A model generated the notes under the pieces. It searched no databases. It saw only the letters and a program-made list of their open reading frames with translations, and was not told where the DNA came from. Below, one piece after another: positions 1 through 8,321 of a stretch of DNA of 64,000 nt. The position numbers and the translations under genes are program-made. Location of the stretch: NCBI RefSeq assembly GCF_009828065.1, contig NZ_WTYK01000003.1, forward strand, positions 1-64,000, read 5' to 3'. This DNA is from Croceibacterium soli. GTDB lineage: Bacteria; Pseudomonadota; Alphaproteobacteria; Sphingomonadales; Sphingomonadaceae. Every line of letters starts with the position of its first letter. Position 1 is the first letter of the stretch.

Positions 1-401
1 CACCCTCGCCCCCGCAAGCACTTCGCGTGGGGCGCGATGGATCCTGAACCAAGTTCAGGATGACGAGGTTTTGTGACGAGGTGCGGCAGCGGCCACGAAC
101 GTCTGCTGGTACGCCGCACGCCGTCTGCCATCCCCCAAAATCCTCCCCGGGACGGGGAGGGGGACCGCTCGCGAAGCGAGTGGTGGAGGGGGCCCGCGGC
201 AATCACCCTCGCCCCCGCAAGCACTTCGCGTGGGGCGCGATGGATCCTGAACCAAGTTCAGGATGACGAGGTTTTGTGACAGGGTGCGGCAGCGGGCACG
301 AACGTCTGCTGGTACGCCGCACGCCGTCTGCCATCCCCAAATCCTCCCCAGGACGGGGAGGGGGACCGCTCGCGAAGCGAGTGGTGGAGGGGGCCCGCGG
401 C
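1..401. repeat. Tandem 203-bp intergenic repeat, two copies
   Basis: Two near-identical units begin at 1 and 204, so the period is 203 bp. The array may continue left of the window. Each unit holds a TCCTGAACCAAGTTCAGGA palindrome (42-60 and 245-263), a GGGGAGGGGGACC block and a GCGAAGCGAGTGGTGGAGG block. The same sub-blocks recur elsewhere in the window, so this is a composite of dispersed repeat families. The short open frames across it are not convincing genes. Confidence 0.9.
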
Positions 402-442
402 GAGCAGGGAGCAAGAGGCGACCCCCTCCGTCACCGACGTCG

Positions 443-462
443 CCTCCCCAATATTGGGGAGG
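443..462. terminator. Perfect 20-bp palindrome after the gene at 470-835
   Basis: CCTCCCCAATATTGGGGAGG is a perfect palindrome that begins 8 bp past the stop codon of the minus-strand gene at 470-835. It could fold as a terminator hairpin for that gene or be another member of the GGGGAGG repeat family. There is no clear downstream U-tract, so the terminator role is inferred. Confidence 0.4.
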
Positions 463-469
463 AACCACG

Positions 470-835
470 TCAATCCTCCTCCAGCACCAGCAGTTCCACC
501 TGCAGCGCCAGGCGCGGGTCCGCGCCGATGCGGTGATCGACCGACGTGACCGTGGCGTCCGCCACGAGGCGCTTCGGCAGGCTGAACTCGTGCTCCGGCA
601 GGAAGGCGATGAACTCCTCGCCTGCCGCCACGGCCTCGTCGCCCTTGAACGAGAGGTCGATCCTGTGCCGCGCCCCGGCGAAAGTAACGCTGGCCCAGTT
701 CCGCTCCGCATGGGCGATGAAATCCGCGTGGCCTTTTGCGAGCGTCTGGAGTTCTTCCCGAAGGCGTTCGGCGCAGCTGCGGCGGTAGCGGCGGCGCGGC
801 GGCAGGTGCGGTTTCGCAGGCGGATCAAGTTGCAT
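470..835 (-). CDS. Conserved hypothetical protein, 121 aa
   Basis: This 121-residue protein has an arginine-rich N-terminus (residues 1-30) and no signal peptide or membrane segment. The body alternates acidic and hydrophobic residues and ends in Val-Leu-Glu-Glu-Asp, which suggests a small soluble beta-rich fold. I recognise no catalytic motif and assign no function. Its ATG overlaps the end of the upstream minus-strand gene (825-1052) by 11 bp, so the two are probably co-transcribed and translationally coupled. The long plus-strand frames opposite it are high-GC shadows. Confidence 0.6.
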   Translation of the reverse strand: MQLDPPAKPHLPPRRRYRRSCAERLREELQTLAKGHADFIAHAERNWASVTFAGARHRIDLSFKGDEAVAAGEEFIAFLPEHEFSLPKRLVADATVTSVDHRIGADPRLALQVELLVLEED

Positions 836-1052
836 GGGTTTTCTCGCGATGATAGGAGTTCATGAAATGTTCCACTCGTCTTTCCATCGGCGGGCGGGGC
901 TCGCGGCCCCTGCGCAAGTCGAACACGAAGCGGGGATCGCGCGCTGCCAGGCGGCCGAATTCGGTCGGCGGCATGCTGGTGCGGCGCAGGAAAACCTCGA
1001 TCTTTCGGATCAGCACGGGCGGCTCCTCTTCGGCGGCGATTCGGCATGCCAA
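825..1052 (-). CDS. Small conserved protein, 75 aa
   Basis: The central part reads MPPTEFGRLAARDPRFVFD followed by LRRGREPRP. From memory this pattern occurs in many short alphaproteobacterial proteins annotated only as hypothetical. It has the helix-turn-helix feel of a small XRE-like DNA-binding protein: start at a site, avoid Asp-Pro, end in Arg-rich. The first 25 residues could be dropped if translation starts at Met27. It overlaps the next minus-strand gene by 11 bp and is divergent from the S24 regulator at 1135, so both may share the 1053-1134 control region. Function unknown. Confidence 0.6.
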   Translation of the reverse strand: MACRIAAEEEPPVLIRKIEVFLRRTSMPPTEFGRLAARDPRFVFDLRRGREPRPPMERRVEHFMNSYHREKTHAT

Positions 1053-1134
1053 TGCGTCGCCGCCGAAATCCTACTTGTCTAGGAAAAATACTTCATATAA
1101 GAGAAAATCCCTATCCCATGTTGGAGAAGCGCCG

Positions 1135-1761
1135 ATGGATCCGCGCGAAAGACTGGCCGCGCTGGCGAGCGAGACCGGCAACAGCCTGGCCGCGCTGTCG
1201 CGCATGATCGGGCGTAATTCTAGCTACTTGCAGCAGTACATCACCAAGGGAAGCCCGCGGAAGCTGGAGGAGGAGGATCGGCGCCGGCTGGCCGAGTTCT
1301 TCGGCGTGCGCGAGCTGGAGCTCGGTGCTCCCGAGGAAAAATCCTCGGTCGATCGGCGTGAATGGGTCGAGGTGCCGCGCTTGGCGCTCGAAGCCTCCGC
1401 AGGGCCCGGCGCGACCCCGGCGGAGGAAATTCCCTTCGATGCGTTGCGCTTCTCGCGTCGCTGGCTGCGCGAGAATGGGCTCGATCCGGCGCAGCTCTCG
1501 GCGATCCGGGTCATGGGCGATTCGATGGACCCGCTGCTGCGCGACGGGGACGAGATCCTCGTCGACCGCTCGCCGCGCCCGTTCCGTGAAGGCGTCCACG
1601 TCATCCGCCTAGGCGAGGCGCTGCACGTCAAGCTGCTGCAGGCTGTCCCGCCCGACCGCCTGCGCCTGATCAGCAAGAACCCGGCGTACGAGCCGGTCGA
1701 GGTCGCTGCCCAGGATGTCGACGTCGTCGGCCGCGTGGTCTGGAAAGGCGGGCGGCTCTAG
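1135..1761 (+). CDS. XRE/S24 LexA-like transcriptional repressor, 208 aa
   Basis: Residues 1-60 form a helix-turn-helix region (LSRMIGRNSSYLQQYI). Residues 75-208 match a peptidase S24 domain, with the nucleophile in MGDSMDP (Ser130) and the general base in LHVKLLQ (Lys166). The Ser/Lys dyad is intact, so RecA-stimulated or stress-triggered self-cleavage is possible by family analogy. The expected Ala-Gly cleavage site between the domains is not clear; the linker has Ala-Gly-Pro-Gly near residue 89. The frame is open further upstream, but ATG 1135 gives the expected family length. It is divergent from the small gene at 825-1052. Confidence 0.85.
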   Translation: MDPRERLAALASETGNSLAALSRMIGRNSSYLQQYITKGSPRKLEEEDRRRLAEFFGVRELELGAPEEKSSVDRREWVEVPRLALEASAGPGATPAEEIPFDALRFSRRWLRENGLDPAQLSAIRVMGDSMDPLLRDGDEILVDRSPRPFREGVHVIRLGEALHVKLLQAVPPDRLRLISKNPAYEPVEVAAQDVDVVGRVVWKGGRL

Positions 1762-1867
1762 GAGGCGGGGCCCCGCGGTCGCACGGGTAGCTGCCCGGGT
1801 CGCGATGGATGGCAAAGCGCCGCCGGTGCTTCCACCCGCGGCGCCCCGGCACCCCTTTGGCGAGCGC

Positions 1868-2209
1868 CTAGTGGTCTCGGCGCACCGTCAGCGCGGCCAG
1901 CCGAGATCCCTCACCCTTCTCCAGCCTGGCGAGCACGTCGGCCTTGGCAGCCATAGCGCGCGCCGAGGAGTCCTTGATGCAGTTCGTTTTCAGTATCGTG
2001 ATTTTCAGCGGCTCCCGCGTCGCGGAATTCGCTCCGCAAACCAGCCTGACCGCCCTGTGGATGCGCCGGTCGAGTTGCTGAAGGCCAGCTTCGGACGCGA
2101 GATTGAGATCGCTGTAAACCACTTCTCGTTGTTCCTGCGCTTGCGCCGGTCCGGCAAGGCAGAGGCTCAGTGCGCCGATCATCGGCGTCAGCAGATGTTT
2201 GCTACGCAT
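1868..2209 (-). CDS. UrcA family secreted protein, 113 aa
   Basis: Starting at the Met of MRSKHLLTP gives a clean signal peptide of about 24 residues ending AGPAQAQ. The mature part carries the UrcA-like pattern VVYSDLNLAS, then LDRRIHRAVRLVCG with one Cys, and a second Cys near KTNCIKD that could form a disulfide. UrcA proteins are small periplasmic proteins of unknown function, common in Sphingomonadales and Caulobacterales. An in-frame upstream Met at 2266 would add a non-signal leader, so I prefer 2209. Confidence 0.8.
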   Translation of the reverse strand: MRSKHLLTPMIGALSLCLAGPAQAQEQREVVYSDLNLASEAGLQQLDRRIHRAVRLVCGANSATREPLKITILKTNCIKDSSARAMAAKADVLARLEKGEGSRLAALTVRRDH

Positions 2210-2565
2210 GCGTATGCTCCCTCGGTTGCTTCCGTCCGAACGCTGCCTTGCTGGCTTTCTAAGCAAAACCGGCGCGCGAAACGAACTCGTCTCCCTGATA
2301 TTCGTTCTGTACCGCGAGTGGCCGGACGTTTGACACTATTACGCGCGATTCTCAATACAAAAATCCGCAGTGCCTCTTTTCATATCACCAATTCTGCACT
2401 GCTATGCTTATATCCCTAAGTAAAGATCGCTAGACCAATAACTCTATTGCCTAGATGTCTACTAGTTGCTTAGCGTTCTACTCAGCCATCCGCGTCCTGC
2501 GGTTCGGACCGCGGCGCTCATCGGGTCGCTTGCAAACCGGGGCCGCTCCCGCCACCTAGCCGGGC
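2210..2565. other. AT-rich intergenic control region
   Basis: About 350 bp without a convincing gene. From 2280 to 2480 it is clearly richer in A and T than its surroundings. It lies between urcA (minus) and the metallo-hydrolase (plus), so it should hold both promoters. I see no strong hairpin or repeat in it. Confidence 0.5.
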
Positions 2566-3273
2566 ATGACCGCCGCACCCGTATCGCCCCTCCGGGCCGC
2601 CATCGTTCCCGTCACGCCGTTCGTGCAGAACTGCTCGCTCGTGTGGTGCAGCAAGACCATGCGCGGCGCCCTGGTCGATCCCGGCGGCGATCTCGACAAG
2701 CTGAAGGACGCGGCCCGGCGCGCCGGGGTCACGCTCGAGAAGATCCTGCTGACCCACGGCCACGCGGACCACTGCGGACAGGCTGGCATGCTCGCCGCCG
2801 AGCTTGGCCTGCCCATAGAAGGCCCGCACGAAGCGGACCGGTTCTGGATCTCCCGTCTCGACGAGGACGGTCCCCGCTTCGGCATCGAAACCAGAGTGTT
2901 CGAACCGACTCGCTGGCTGCAGGATGGCGACACCGTAAGCTTCGGCGAAATCGAGCTGGAGGTAATCCACTGCCCGGGCCACACCCCGGGCCATGTGGTC
3001 TTCTTCCACCGGCAGACCAAATTCGCCTTCGTCGGCGACGTGCTGTTCGAAGGCTCGATCGGACGCACGGATTTCCCGATGGGCAACCACCAGGATCTGC
3101 TCGATTCGATCACCGGCAAGCTCTGGCCTCTGGGAGACGAGGTGACCTTCGTTCCCGGTCACGGCCGCACCAGCACGTTCGGCCGGGAGCGGGAGGGCAA
3201 TCCCTTCGTCGGCGACGCGGCGATCGCGGCCGGGCGCCAGCCCCGCTTGCGCGGCGGCGAAAAATCGCTATAG
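2566..3273 (+). CDS. MBL-fold metallo-hydrolase, glyoxalase II-like, 235 aa
   Basis: The metallo-beta-lactamase signature THGHADH is at residues 63-69. His139 (CPGHTPGH), Asp158 (VGDVLFEG) and His199 (PGHGRTS) complete a two-metal site. The length and the [11 protein letters not shown] segment match the YcbL/GloB-like hydrolases, which act on S-D-lactoylglutathione or related thioesters. The C-terminal glutathione-binding domain of true GloB is absent, so the substrate is uncertain. It is probably cytoplasmic, as there is no signal peptide. It precedes rpmF by about 110 bp and may be transcribed separately. Confidence 0.85.
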   Translation: MTAAPVSPLRAAIVPVTPFVQNCSLVWCSKTMRGALVDPGGDLDKLKDAARRAGVTLEKILLTHGHADHCGQAGMLAAELGLPIEGPHEADRFWISRLDEDGPRFGIETRVFEPTRWLQDGDTVSFGEIELEVIHCPGHTPGHVVFFHRQTKFAFVGDVLFEGSIGRTDFPMGNHQDLLDSITGKLWPLGDEVTFVPGHGRTSTFGREREGNPFVGDAAIAAGRQPRLRGGEKSL

Positions 3274-3385
3274 GGCGCGCCTCACCGCAGGGCCGAACCG
3301 CCGCCGCCGCGCTTGCGCGGGCACGGGGCTTGGCCTAGGGCGTTGTCGAAAATTCAGATCGAATATCCAAGGAATAGGTGCCGCA

Positions 3386-3565
3386 ATGGCTGTCCCCAAA
3401 AGAAAAGTATCGCCGCATCGCCGGGGCAACCGCCGCTCGCACGATGCCCTCAAGGTCGAAGCGTTCCACGAATGCGGCAACTGCGGGGAGCTGAAGCGCC
3501 CGCACAACCTGTGCATTGCGTGTGGCCACTATAACGGGCGAGAGATCGTCTCCGTCGGGCTCTAA
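3386..3565 (+). CDS. rpmF: 50S ribosomal protein L32
   Basis: A 59-residue protein beginning [20 protein letters not shown], the conserved L32 N-terminus, followed by a zinc-ribbon-like pair of Cys-x2-Cys motifs ([10 protein letters not shown] and [10 protein letters not shown]). L32 is a component of the large ribosomal subunit. An AAGGA ribosome-binding site lies about 12 bp upstream of the ATG. It is followed by plsX after 23 bp, the widely conserved rpmF-plsX-fabH arrangement linking ribosome and lipid synthesis. Confidence 0.97.
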   Translation: MAVPKRKVSPHRRGNRRSHDALKVEAFHECGNCGELKRPHNLCIACGHYNGREIVSVGL

Positions 3566-3588
3566 GCCCAGTTAGCAAGGAAGATCGC

Positions 3589-4647
3589 ATGAGCCTGCCG
3601 CGTATCGCGATCGATGCGATGGGCGGCGATGAAGGCGTGCGCACGATGATCTCCGGCGCCGCCCTCGCGCGCCGCGATCACGATCGCTTCCATTTCCTGC
3701 TGGTCGGCGACCGGGCGCGCATAGAGCGTGCCCTGGAAGCCCATCCCAACATGCGTGAAGCCAGCGAGATCCTCCATTGCGAGGATGTCGTCGGCGGCGA
3801 CGAGAAGCCGACTCAGGCGCTCCGCCGGGCCAAGACCACTTCGATGGGCCTGGCCATCCAGGCCGTGAAGGACGGCCGCGCCGGCGCCGCCGTCAGCTCC
3901 GGCAACACCGGCGCGCTGATGGCGATGAGCAAGCTGGCCCTGCGCACGATGCCGGGGATCGACCGGCCCGCGCTTGCCGCGCTCCTGCCCACGCTCGGCG
4001 AGGATGACGTGGTCATGCTCGATCTCGGCGCGAACACCGATTGCGACGCCCGCAACCTCGTCCAGTTCGCGATCATGGGCGCCGCTTATTCGCGGATCGT
4101 CACCGGGCGCCAGGCGCCCCGCGTGCGCCTGCTCAACATCGGCACCGAAGAGACCAAGGGGACGGACCAGCTCCAGGTCGCCGCCGCACAGCTCCGCGCC
4201 GCCACCGGGCTCGACATGAGCTTCGAAGGCTATGTCGAGGCCGACAAGATCAACCGCGGCGATTGCGACGTTGTCGTAAGCGACGGGTTCTCCGGCAACA
4301 TCGCCCTCAAGGCGATCGAAGGCTCGGCCCGTTTCGTGACCGACCTGCTCAAGACCGCGTTCCGCAGCTCGCTGCGCTCGAAGATCGGCTTCCTGATCTC
4401 GCGCCCGGCGACCGAGCTGCTGCGCCACCACCTCGATCCCAACAACCACAACGGCGCCGTCTTCCTCGGGCTCAACGGCGTCGTGGTGAAGTCGCACGGC
4501 AGCGCCAACGCCGCCGGCGTGGCCAATGCCGTGGCCGTGACTGCACGCCTGCTGGAGGAAAGCCTGACCGAACGCATCCTGGCCGATCTGGCCGAACTGG
4601 GCGAAGCGCGCCTGCGGGAAACCCGCGGCGGGGTGCCGGCCAAGTGA
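3589..4647 (+). CDS. plsX: Phosphate acyltransferase PlsX
   Basis: A 352-residue protein opening with [11 protein letters not shown], the PlsX hallmark, and containing [27 protein letters not shown] and [11 protein letters not shown]. PlsX makes acyl-phosphate from acyl-ACP, the first step of glycerophospholipid synthesis through PlsY. Length is typical of the family. Its TGA overlaps the GTG start of fabH in a GTGA arrangement, so translation of the two is probably coupled. Confidence 0.97.
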   Translation: MSLPRIAIDAMGGDEGVRTMISGAALARRDHDRFHFLLVGDRARIERALEAHPNMREASEILHCEDVVGGDEKPTQALRRAKTTSMGLAIQAVKDGRAGAAVSSGNTGALMAMSKLALRTMPGIDRPALAALLPTLGEDDVVMLDLGANTDCDARNLVQFAIMGAAYSRIVTGRQAPRVRLLNIGTEETKGTDQLQVAAAQLRAATGLDMSFEGYVEADKINRGDCDVVVSDGFSGNIALKAIEGSARFVTDLLKTAFRSSLRSKIGFLISRPATELLRHHLDPNNHNGAVFLGLNGVVVKSHGSANAAGVANAVAVTARLLEESLTERILADLAELGEARLRETRGGVPAK

Positions 4648-5609
4648 TCCGCTCCGTCATCAAGGGTTCGGGCTCGGCTCTGCCGGCCCGCGTGGTCACC
4701 AACGACGAGCTCGCGCTCCAGGTCGACACCACCGACGAATGGATCCGCGAGCGCACCGGCATCACCCAGCGCTACATCGCGGGGGAGGGGGAGACGACCG
4801 CCAGCCTCGCGACCGCCGCGGCCCGCGCAGCCCTGGCCGACGCCGGGATCGATGCGGCCGAGATCGACCTGATCGTGCTCGCCACCGCCACGCCGGACCA
4901 GACGTTCCCCGCCACCGCCACCCAGGTGCAGGACGCGCTCGGCTGCAACGGCGGCGCCGCGTTCGACATCGCGGCGGTCTGCACCGGCTTTCTCTACGCG
5001 CTCGGCACCGCGGATTCGATGATCCGCGCCGGCATGGCCACGCGCGCTCTGGTGATCGGCGCCGAGACTTTCAGCCGCATCCTCGACTGGGAAGACCGCA
5101 CCACGTGCGTCCTGTTCGGCGACGGGGCCGGCGCGATGGTCCTCGCGGCCGAGGAAGTTGCCGATGAGGGCCCCGGCGTTCTCGGCACGCGCCTGCACGC
5201 CGACGGCGCCCACCGCGATCTGCTGCATGTCGACGGCGGCCCTTCCACCACCGGAACGGTCGGCAAGCTGCGCATGAAGGGCCGCGAGGTGTTTCGCCAC
5301 GCGGTCGTCAACCTTGCCGAAGTGCTGCAGGAAGTGCTCGTGGCGACCGGCTTCACCAGCGACGATATCGACTGGGTCGTGCCGCACCAGGCCAACCGCC
5401 GGATCCTCGAAGCCACCGCCAAGAAGCTCGGCCTGCCGGTGGAGAAGGTCATCATCACGGTCGACCGCCACGCCAATACTTCGGCGGCCTCCGTCCCGCT
5501 CGCGTTCGACGAAGCACGGCGTGATGGACGCCTGAAACCGGGCGATCTTGTCATGCTGGAAGCCATGGGCGGTGGGTTCACCTGGGGTGCCAGTCTGATA
5601 AGATTGTAG
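4644..5609 (+). CDS. fabH: 3-oxoacyl-ACP synthase III FabH
   Basis: Beta-ketoacyl-ACP synthase III, 321 aa from GTG 4644. The frame is open far upstream, but the GTGA overlap with plsX and the family length fix this start. Catalytic residues are Cys113 (AAVCTGFLY), His248 (VPHQANRRI) and Asn278 (HANTSAAS). It condenses acetyl-CoA with malonyl-ACP to start fatty-acid synthesis. The C-terminus [13 protein letters not shown] is typical. Confidence 0.97.
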   Translation: MIRSVIKGSGSALPARVVTNDELALQVDTTDEWIRERTGITQRYIAGEGETTASLATAAARAALADAGIDAAEIDLIVLATATPDQTFPATATQVQDALGCNGGAAFDIAAVCTGFLYALGTADSMIRAGMATRALVIGAETFSRILDWEDRTTCVLFGDGAGAMVLAAEEVADEGPGVLGTRLHADGAHRDLLHVDGGPSTTGTVGKLRMKGREVFRHAVVNLAEVLQEVLVATGFTSDDIDWVVPHQANRRILEATAKKLGLPVEKVIITVDRHANTSAASVPLAFDEARRDGRLKPGDLVMLEAMGGGFTWGASLIRL

Positions 5610-5702
5610 TAATGTATGGAAATTCGCGCGCTGAACTTGCCAACTGGCGCGGGTTTGTTAGGTAGGATCGCGTAGGATTTCGTTGGGAGGGTGGCAACGC
5701 CG

Positions 5703-6002
5703 ATGATGCGTTCCGTGGGGACATTGACTCGTGCCGACCTGGCCGAGACTATCAATCGCAAGATGGGCTTCTCCCGGTCGGAGAGTCTCGCCCTCGTGGA
5801 GCAGATCCTCGCCAAGATGTGCGACGGGCTGAGCGAAGGCCAGAACGTCAAGATCTCCGGCTTCGGCAGCTTCATCCTGCGCGACAAGCGGGAACGCGTC
5901 GGCCGCAACCCGAAAACCGGGGTCGAAGTACCGATCACGCCGCGCCGGGTCCTGACCTTCCGCGCCAGCCAGAAGCTCAAGGCAAGGATCGCCGAAGGGT
6001 GA
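5703..6002 (+). CDS. ihfA: Integration host factor subunit alpha
   Basis: A 99-residue IHF/HU-family protein. Helical N-terminus [19 protein letters not shown], then [25 protein letters not shown] and the RNP-type arm that intercalates DNA. The match is to the alpha subunit. A GGGAGG site at 5685-5690 lies 12 bp before ATG 5703 and directly abuts a GTG at 5691, so I prefer the ATG. It is the nucleoid protein that bends DNA for transcription and recombination. Its stop overlaps the GTG of the MerR gene. Confidence 0.93.
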   Translation: MMRSVGTLTRADLAETINRKMGFSRSESLALVEQILAKMCDGLSEGQNVKISGFGSFILRDKRERVGRNPKTGVEVPITPRRVLTFRASQKLKARIAEG

Positions 6003-6406
6003 GCGAGGGCGGGCCGGACCAGCTGCGTTTCGACGACGGCAAGGACGCCCAGGCCCTCCGCACGATCGGCGAAGTCGCCAACGCCCTCGGCATCCGCCAG
6101 CACGTGCTGCGCTACTGGGAACAGCAGTTCCCGATGCTCGAGCCGCTCAAGCGCAGCGGCGGCCGGCGCTACTACCGGCCGGACGACGTCGCCCTCGTCC
6201 GCACGATCGACCGCCTAGTCAACCGCGAAGGCTACACCCTGAAGGGCGCGCGGCAGGCCATCGCCGGCGGCACCGCTGCTCGATCAGCTTCTGTCAGCGC
6301 ACCTGCGCCTGCGCCCGCTGCCGAAGCAGCCGCACCGGCGCCGGACATCCTCCCCCAACTCCGCGCCATCCGCAACCGCCTCGCCCGAGCCCTCGACGCC
6401 GCCTGA
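5999..6406 (+). CDS. MerR-family transcriptional regulator, 135 aa
   Basis: The N-terminal half carries the MerR winged-helix pattern: [20 protein letters not shown], then [15 protein letters not shown]. The family's metal-binding Cys residues are absent. The C-terminal 40 residues are a low-complexity Ala-Pro stretch followed by a short helix ([15 protein letters not shown]). The GTG start overlaps ihfA by a GTGA. The ihfA-merR pair is common in alphaproteobacteria. The effector is unknown. Confidence 0.88.
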   Translation: MSEGGPDQLRFDDGKDAQALRTIGEVANALGIRQHVLRYWEQQFPMLEPLKRSGGRRYYRPDDVALVRTIDRLVNREGYTLKGARQAIAGGTAARSASVSAPAPAPAAEAAAPAPDILPQLRAIRNRLARALDAA

Positions 6407-6420
6407 GGCGCTCTACTCGT

Positions 6421-6492
6421 CCGTCCGTGGTGAGCCTGTCGATCCACGGGTCAGCGCGCCCTATCATCCTTCGACAAGCGCAGGACGAACGG
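6421..6492. repeat. Dispersed inverted repeat of the GTCCTGAGC/TTCGACAAG family
   Basis: GTCCGTGGTGAGCCTGTCGA at 6423 pairs with CCTTCGACAAGCGCAGGACG about 25 bp further on. The same family appears inside the Uup-like gene near 60,890-61,040. It is REP-like, occurring as a hairpin in a gene-free gap. Confidence 0.75.
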
Positions 6493-6542
6493 AGCGAGCA
6501 CTGACCGACTCAGTGCTACCGCCGCAGCGCCTGGCGATCCCC

Positions 6543-7408
6543 GTCACCCTGAACTCGTTTCAGGGCCCATTCCGCCGCTGGGGCGGAGCTTGCCCGAGGG
6601 GCAAGGCGGGGCCGCTCGCGCCTGTCCGCGCGCATCGGTCCCGGCGGAGCGATGGATGCTGAAACGAGTTCAGCATGACGAGTTGGGAAGGATAGGGAAA
6701 GGGCACTACCCGATTTCCCTCCTCGTCACCCTGAACTTGTTTCAGGGCCCATTCTGCCGCTGGGGCGGAGCTTGCCCAGGGGCAGGGCGGGGCCGCTCGC
6801 GCCTGTCCGCGCGCATCGGTCCCGGCGGAGCGCTGGATGCTGAAACGAGTTCAGCATGACGAGTTGGGGAGCATGGGAAAAGGGCGCCACCCTATCTCCC
6901 TCCTCGTCACCCTGAACTTGTTTCAGGGCCCATTCCGCCGCTGGGGCGGAGCTTGCCCAGAGGCAAGGCGGGGCCGCTCGCCCCTGTCCGCGCACATCCG
7001 TCCCCGCGGAGGAATGGAAGCTGAAACGAGTTCAGCATGACGGGATTGGGGAGCATGGGAAAAGGGCGCCACCCTATCTCCCTCCCCGTCACCCTGAACT
7101 TGTTTCAGGGTCCATTCCGCCGCTGGGGCGGAGCTTGCCGAGGGGCGGGGCGGGGCCGCTCGCGCCTGTCCGCGCGCATTGGTCCCGGCGGAGCGATGGA
7201 TGCTGAAACGAGTTCAGCATGACGAGTTGGGAAGGATAGGGAAAGGGCACTACCCGATTTCCCTCCTCGTCACCCTGAACTTGTTTCAGGGCCCATTCTG
7301 CCGCTGGGGCGGAGCTTGCCCAGGGGCAGGGCGGGGCCGCTCGCGCCTGTCCGCGCGCATCGGTCCCGGCGGAGCGATGGATGCTGAAACGAGTTCAGCA
7401 TGACGGAT
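6543..7408. repeat. Five tandem copies of a 181-bp composite repeat
   Basis: Units start with CACCCTGAACT near 6543, 6725, 6906, 7088 and 7269, giving periods of 182, 181, 182 and 181 bp. Each unit has an opening CCTGAACTTGTTTCAGG palindrome, a GCTGGGGCGGAGCTTGCC block, a GGGGCCGCTCGC block, and a closing GCTGAAACGAGTTCAGC palindrome. Copies 2 and 5 are almost the same. The short open frames across it are repeat shadows; I see no gene. Single diverged units of the same kind occur at about 34,622 and 58,990. Confidence 0.93.
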
Positions 7409-7452
7409 GGAGGAGGCGAACCAGAGCTGGTTCGCATCCGCCCACGGCAGGC

Positions 7453-7713
7453 TCAACCAACCTCCGCCGGAACCACCCCCGGTCGCAACACCGCCCCATA
7501 GTCCTTCTCCGTCGGCGTCTGGCGCACGTGCATGAAGGGGATCCACACGTCCCCGTACTCGGCCCGTTGGTACCACACGTCGAGCACGTCGTAGGAAGCC
7601 CAGAGCCCGTCCGGCTCGAGCAGGCGAATGCCCTCTCCGATGCGTGGGACGACCAGGAACTTCAGCGTGCTCTGGGTCTGATGGGTCTCGTTCTGGACTT
7701 CGATTTCGATCAA
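7453..7713 (-). CDS. Hypothetical protein, about 86 aa
   Basis: The conserved-looking part runs from LIEIEVQNETHQ through FLVVPRIGEGIRLLEPDG to VWIPFMHVRQTPTEKDYG. The frame is open upstream to an ATG at 7827, but that would overlap the phosphatase gene with Arg-rich, shadow-like sequence. I suggest TTG 7713, although this start is uncertain. It is a small soluble protein with a hydrophobic core, possibly a beta-barrel-like fold. No family was recognised. It follows the sixA-like gene on the same strand. Confidence 0.5.
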   Translation of the reverse strand: MIEIEVQNETHQTQSTLKFLVVPRIGEGIRLLEPDGLWASYDVLDVWYQRAEYGDVWIPFMHVRQTPTEKDYGAVLRPGVVPAEVG

Positions 7714-7789
7714 GGTGCGTCGCCCCCAGCGGAAAGCCGAAGCTTGGCACCGAAGACCTTGCCGAAATGCAAACCTGGCCCGGTTTTCC

Positions 7790-8320
7790 TCAGCGGCTCT
7801 CCGGCCCCAGCGCGGGGTCGAGGTCACGCGGGCGGGTGAAGCGGACCAGCTTGCCGGATCCTTCGGCCAGATCGGCCCAGCTCTCGATGGCGAGCTCGAG
7901 CAGCGCGAAAGCGGCGGTGGGAAACTTCTCCGCCGCCTGTTCGAACAGCGCGTCCTCTTCCGCCGGGTCGACCAGGCGGAACACCAGCTCCTGCAGGCCG
8001 GGGTTGTGGCCCACCAGCAGCACCGTACCGGGATCGCCCTCGATCTCGCGCAGCAAGTCCATCAGCGTGGCCGCACCCGCCAGATAGGCGCGCTCATCGA
8101 ACGCCGGGGCGATGCGCAAGCCGCTCGCGTCGATCGTCCGCCGCACGCGTTCCGCCGGGCTGGCGATCGCGGCGTCCCAGGCGATCCCGCTTTCGGCAAT
8201 ATGCCGGCCGATCAGCGCGGCGCCCCTGCGCCCGCGGTCGTTGAGCCCGCGGTCGAAGTCTCGCAAGTCGAGGTCGTCCCAGTCGGACTTCGCGTGGCGC
8301 AGCAGCCCGAGCCGTTTCAC
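7790..8320 (-). CDS. SixA-like histidine phosphatase
   Basis: A 176-residue phosphoglycerate-mutase-like enzyme with the phospho-accepting motif LLRHAKSDW near the N-terminus and a second conserved His in VGHNPGLQEL. The order and length match SixA, which removes phosphate from phosphohistidine on Hpt domains, though small-molecule phosphatases share the fold. The GTG start at 8320 is one base from the helicase stop at 8322, so they form an operon. Confidence 0.85.
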   Translation of the reverse strand: MKRLGLLRHAKSDWDDLDLRDFDRGLNDRGRRGAALIGRHIAESGIAWDAAIASPAERVRRTIDASGLRIAPAFDERAYLAGAATLMDLLREIEGDPGTVLLVGHNPGLQELVFRLVDPAEEDALFEQAAEKFPTAAFALLELAIESWADLAEGSGKLVRFTRPRDLDPALGPESR

Positions 8321-8321
8321 T

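Noticed and set aside
6543-7408. Possible CRISPR array
   Set aside because: Unit length is about 181 bp, with no short direct repeats and unique spacers, and no cas genes nearby; it is a tandem composite repeat.
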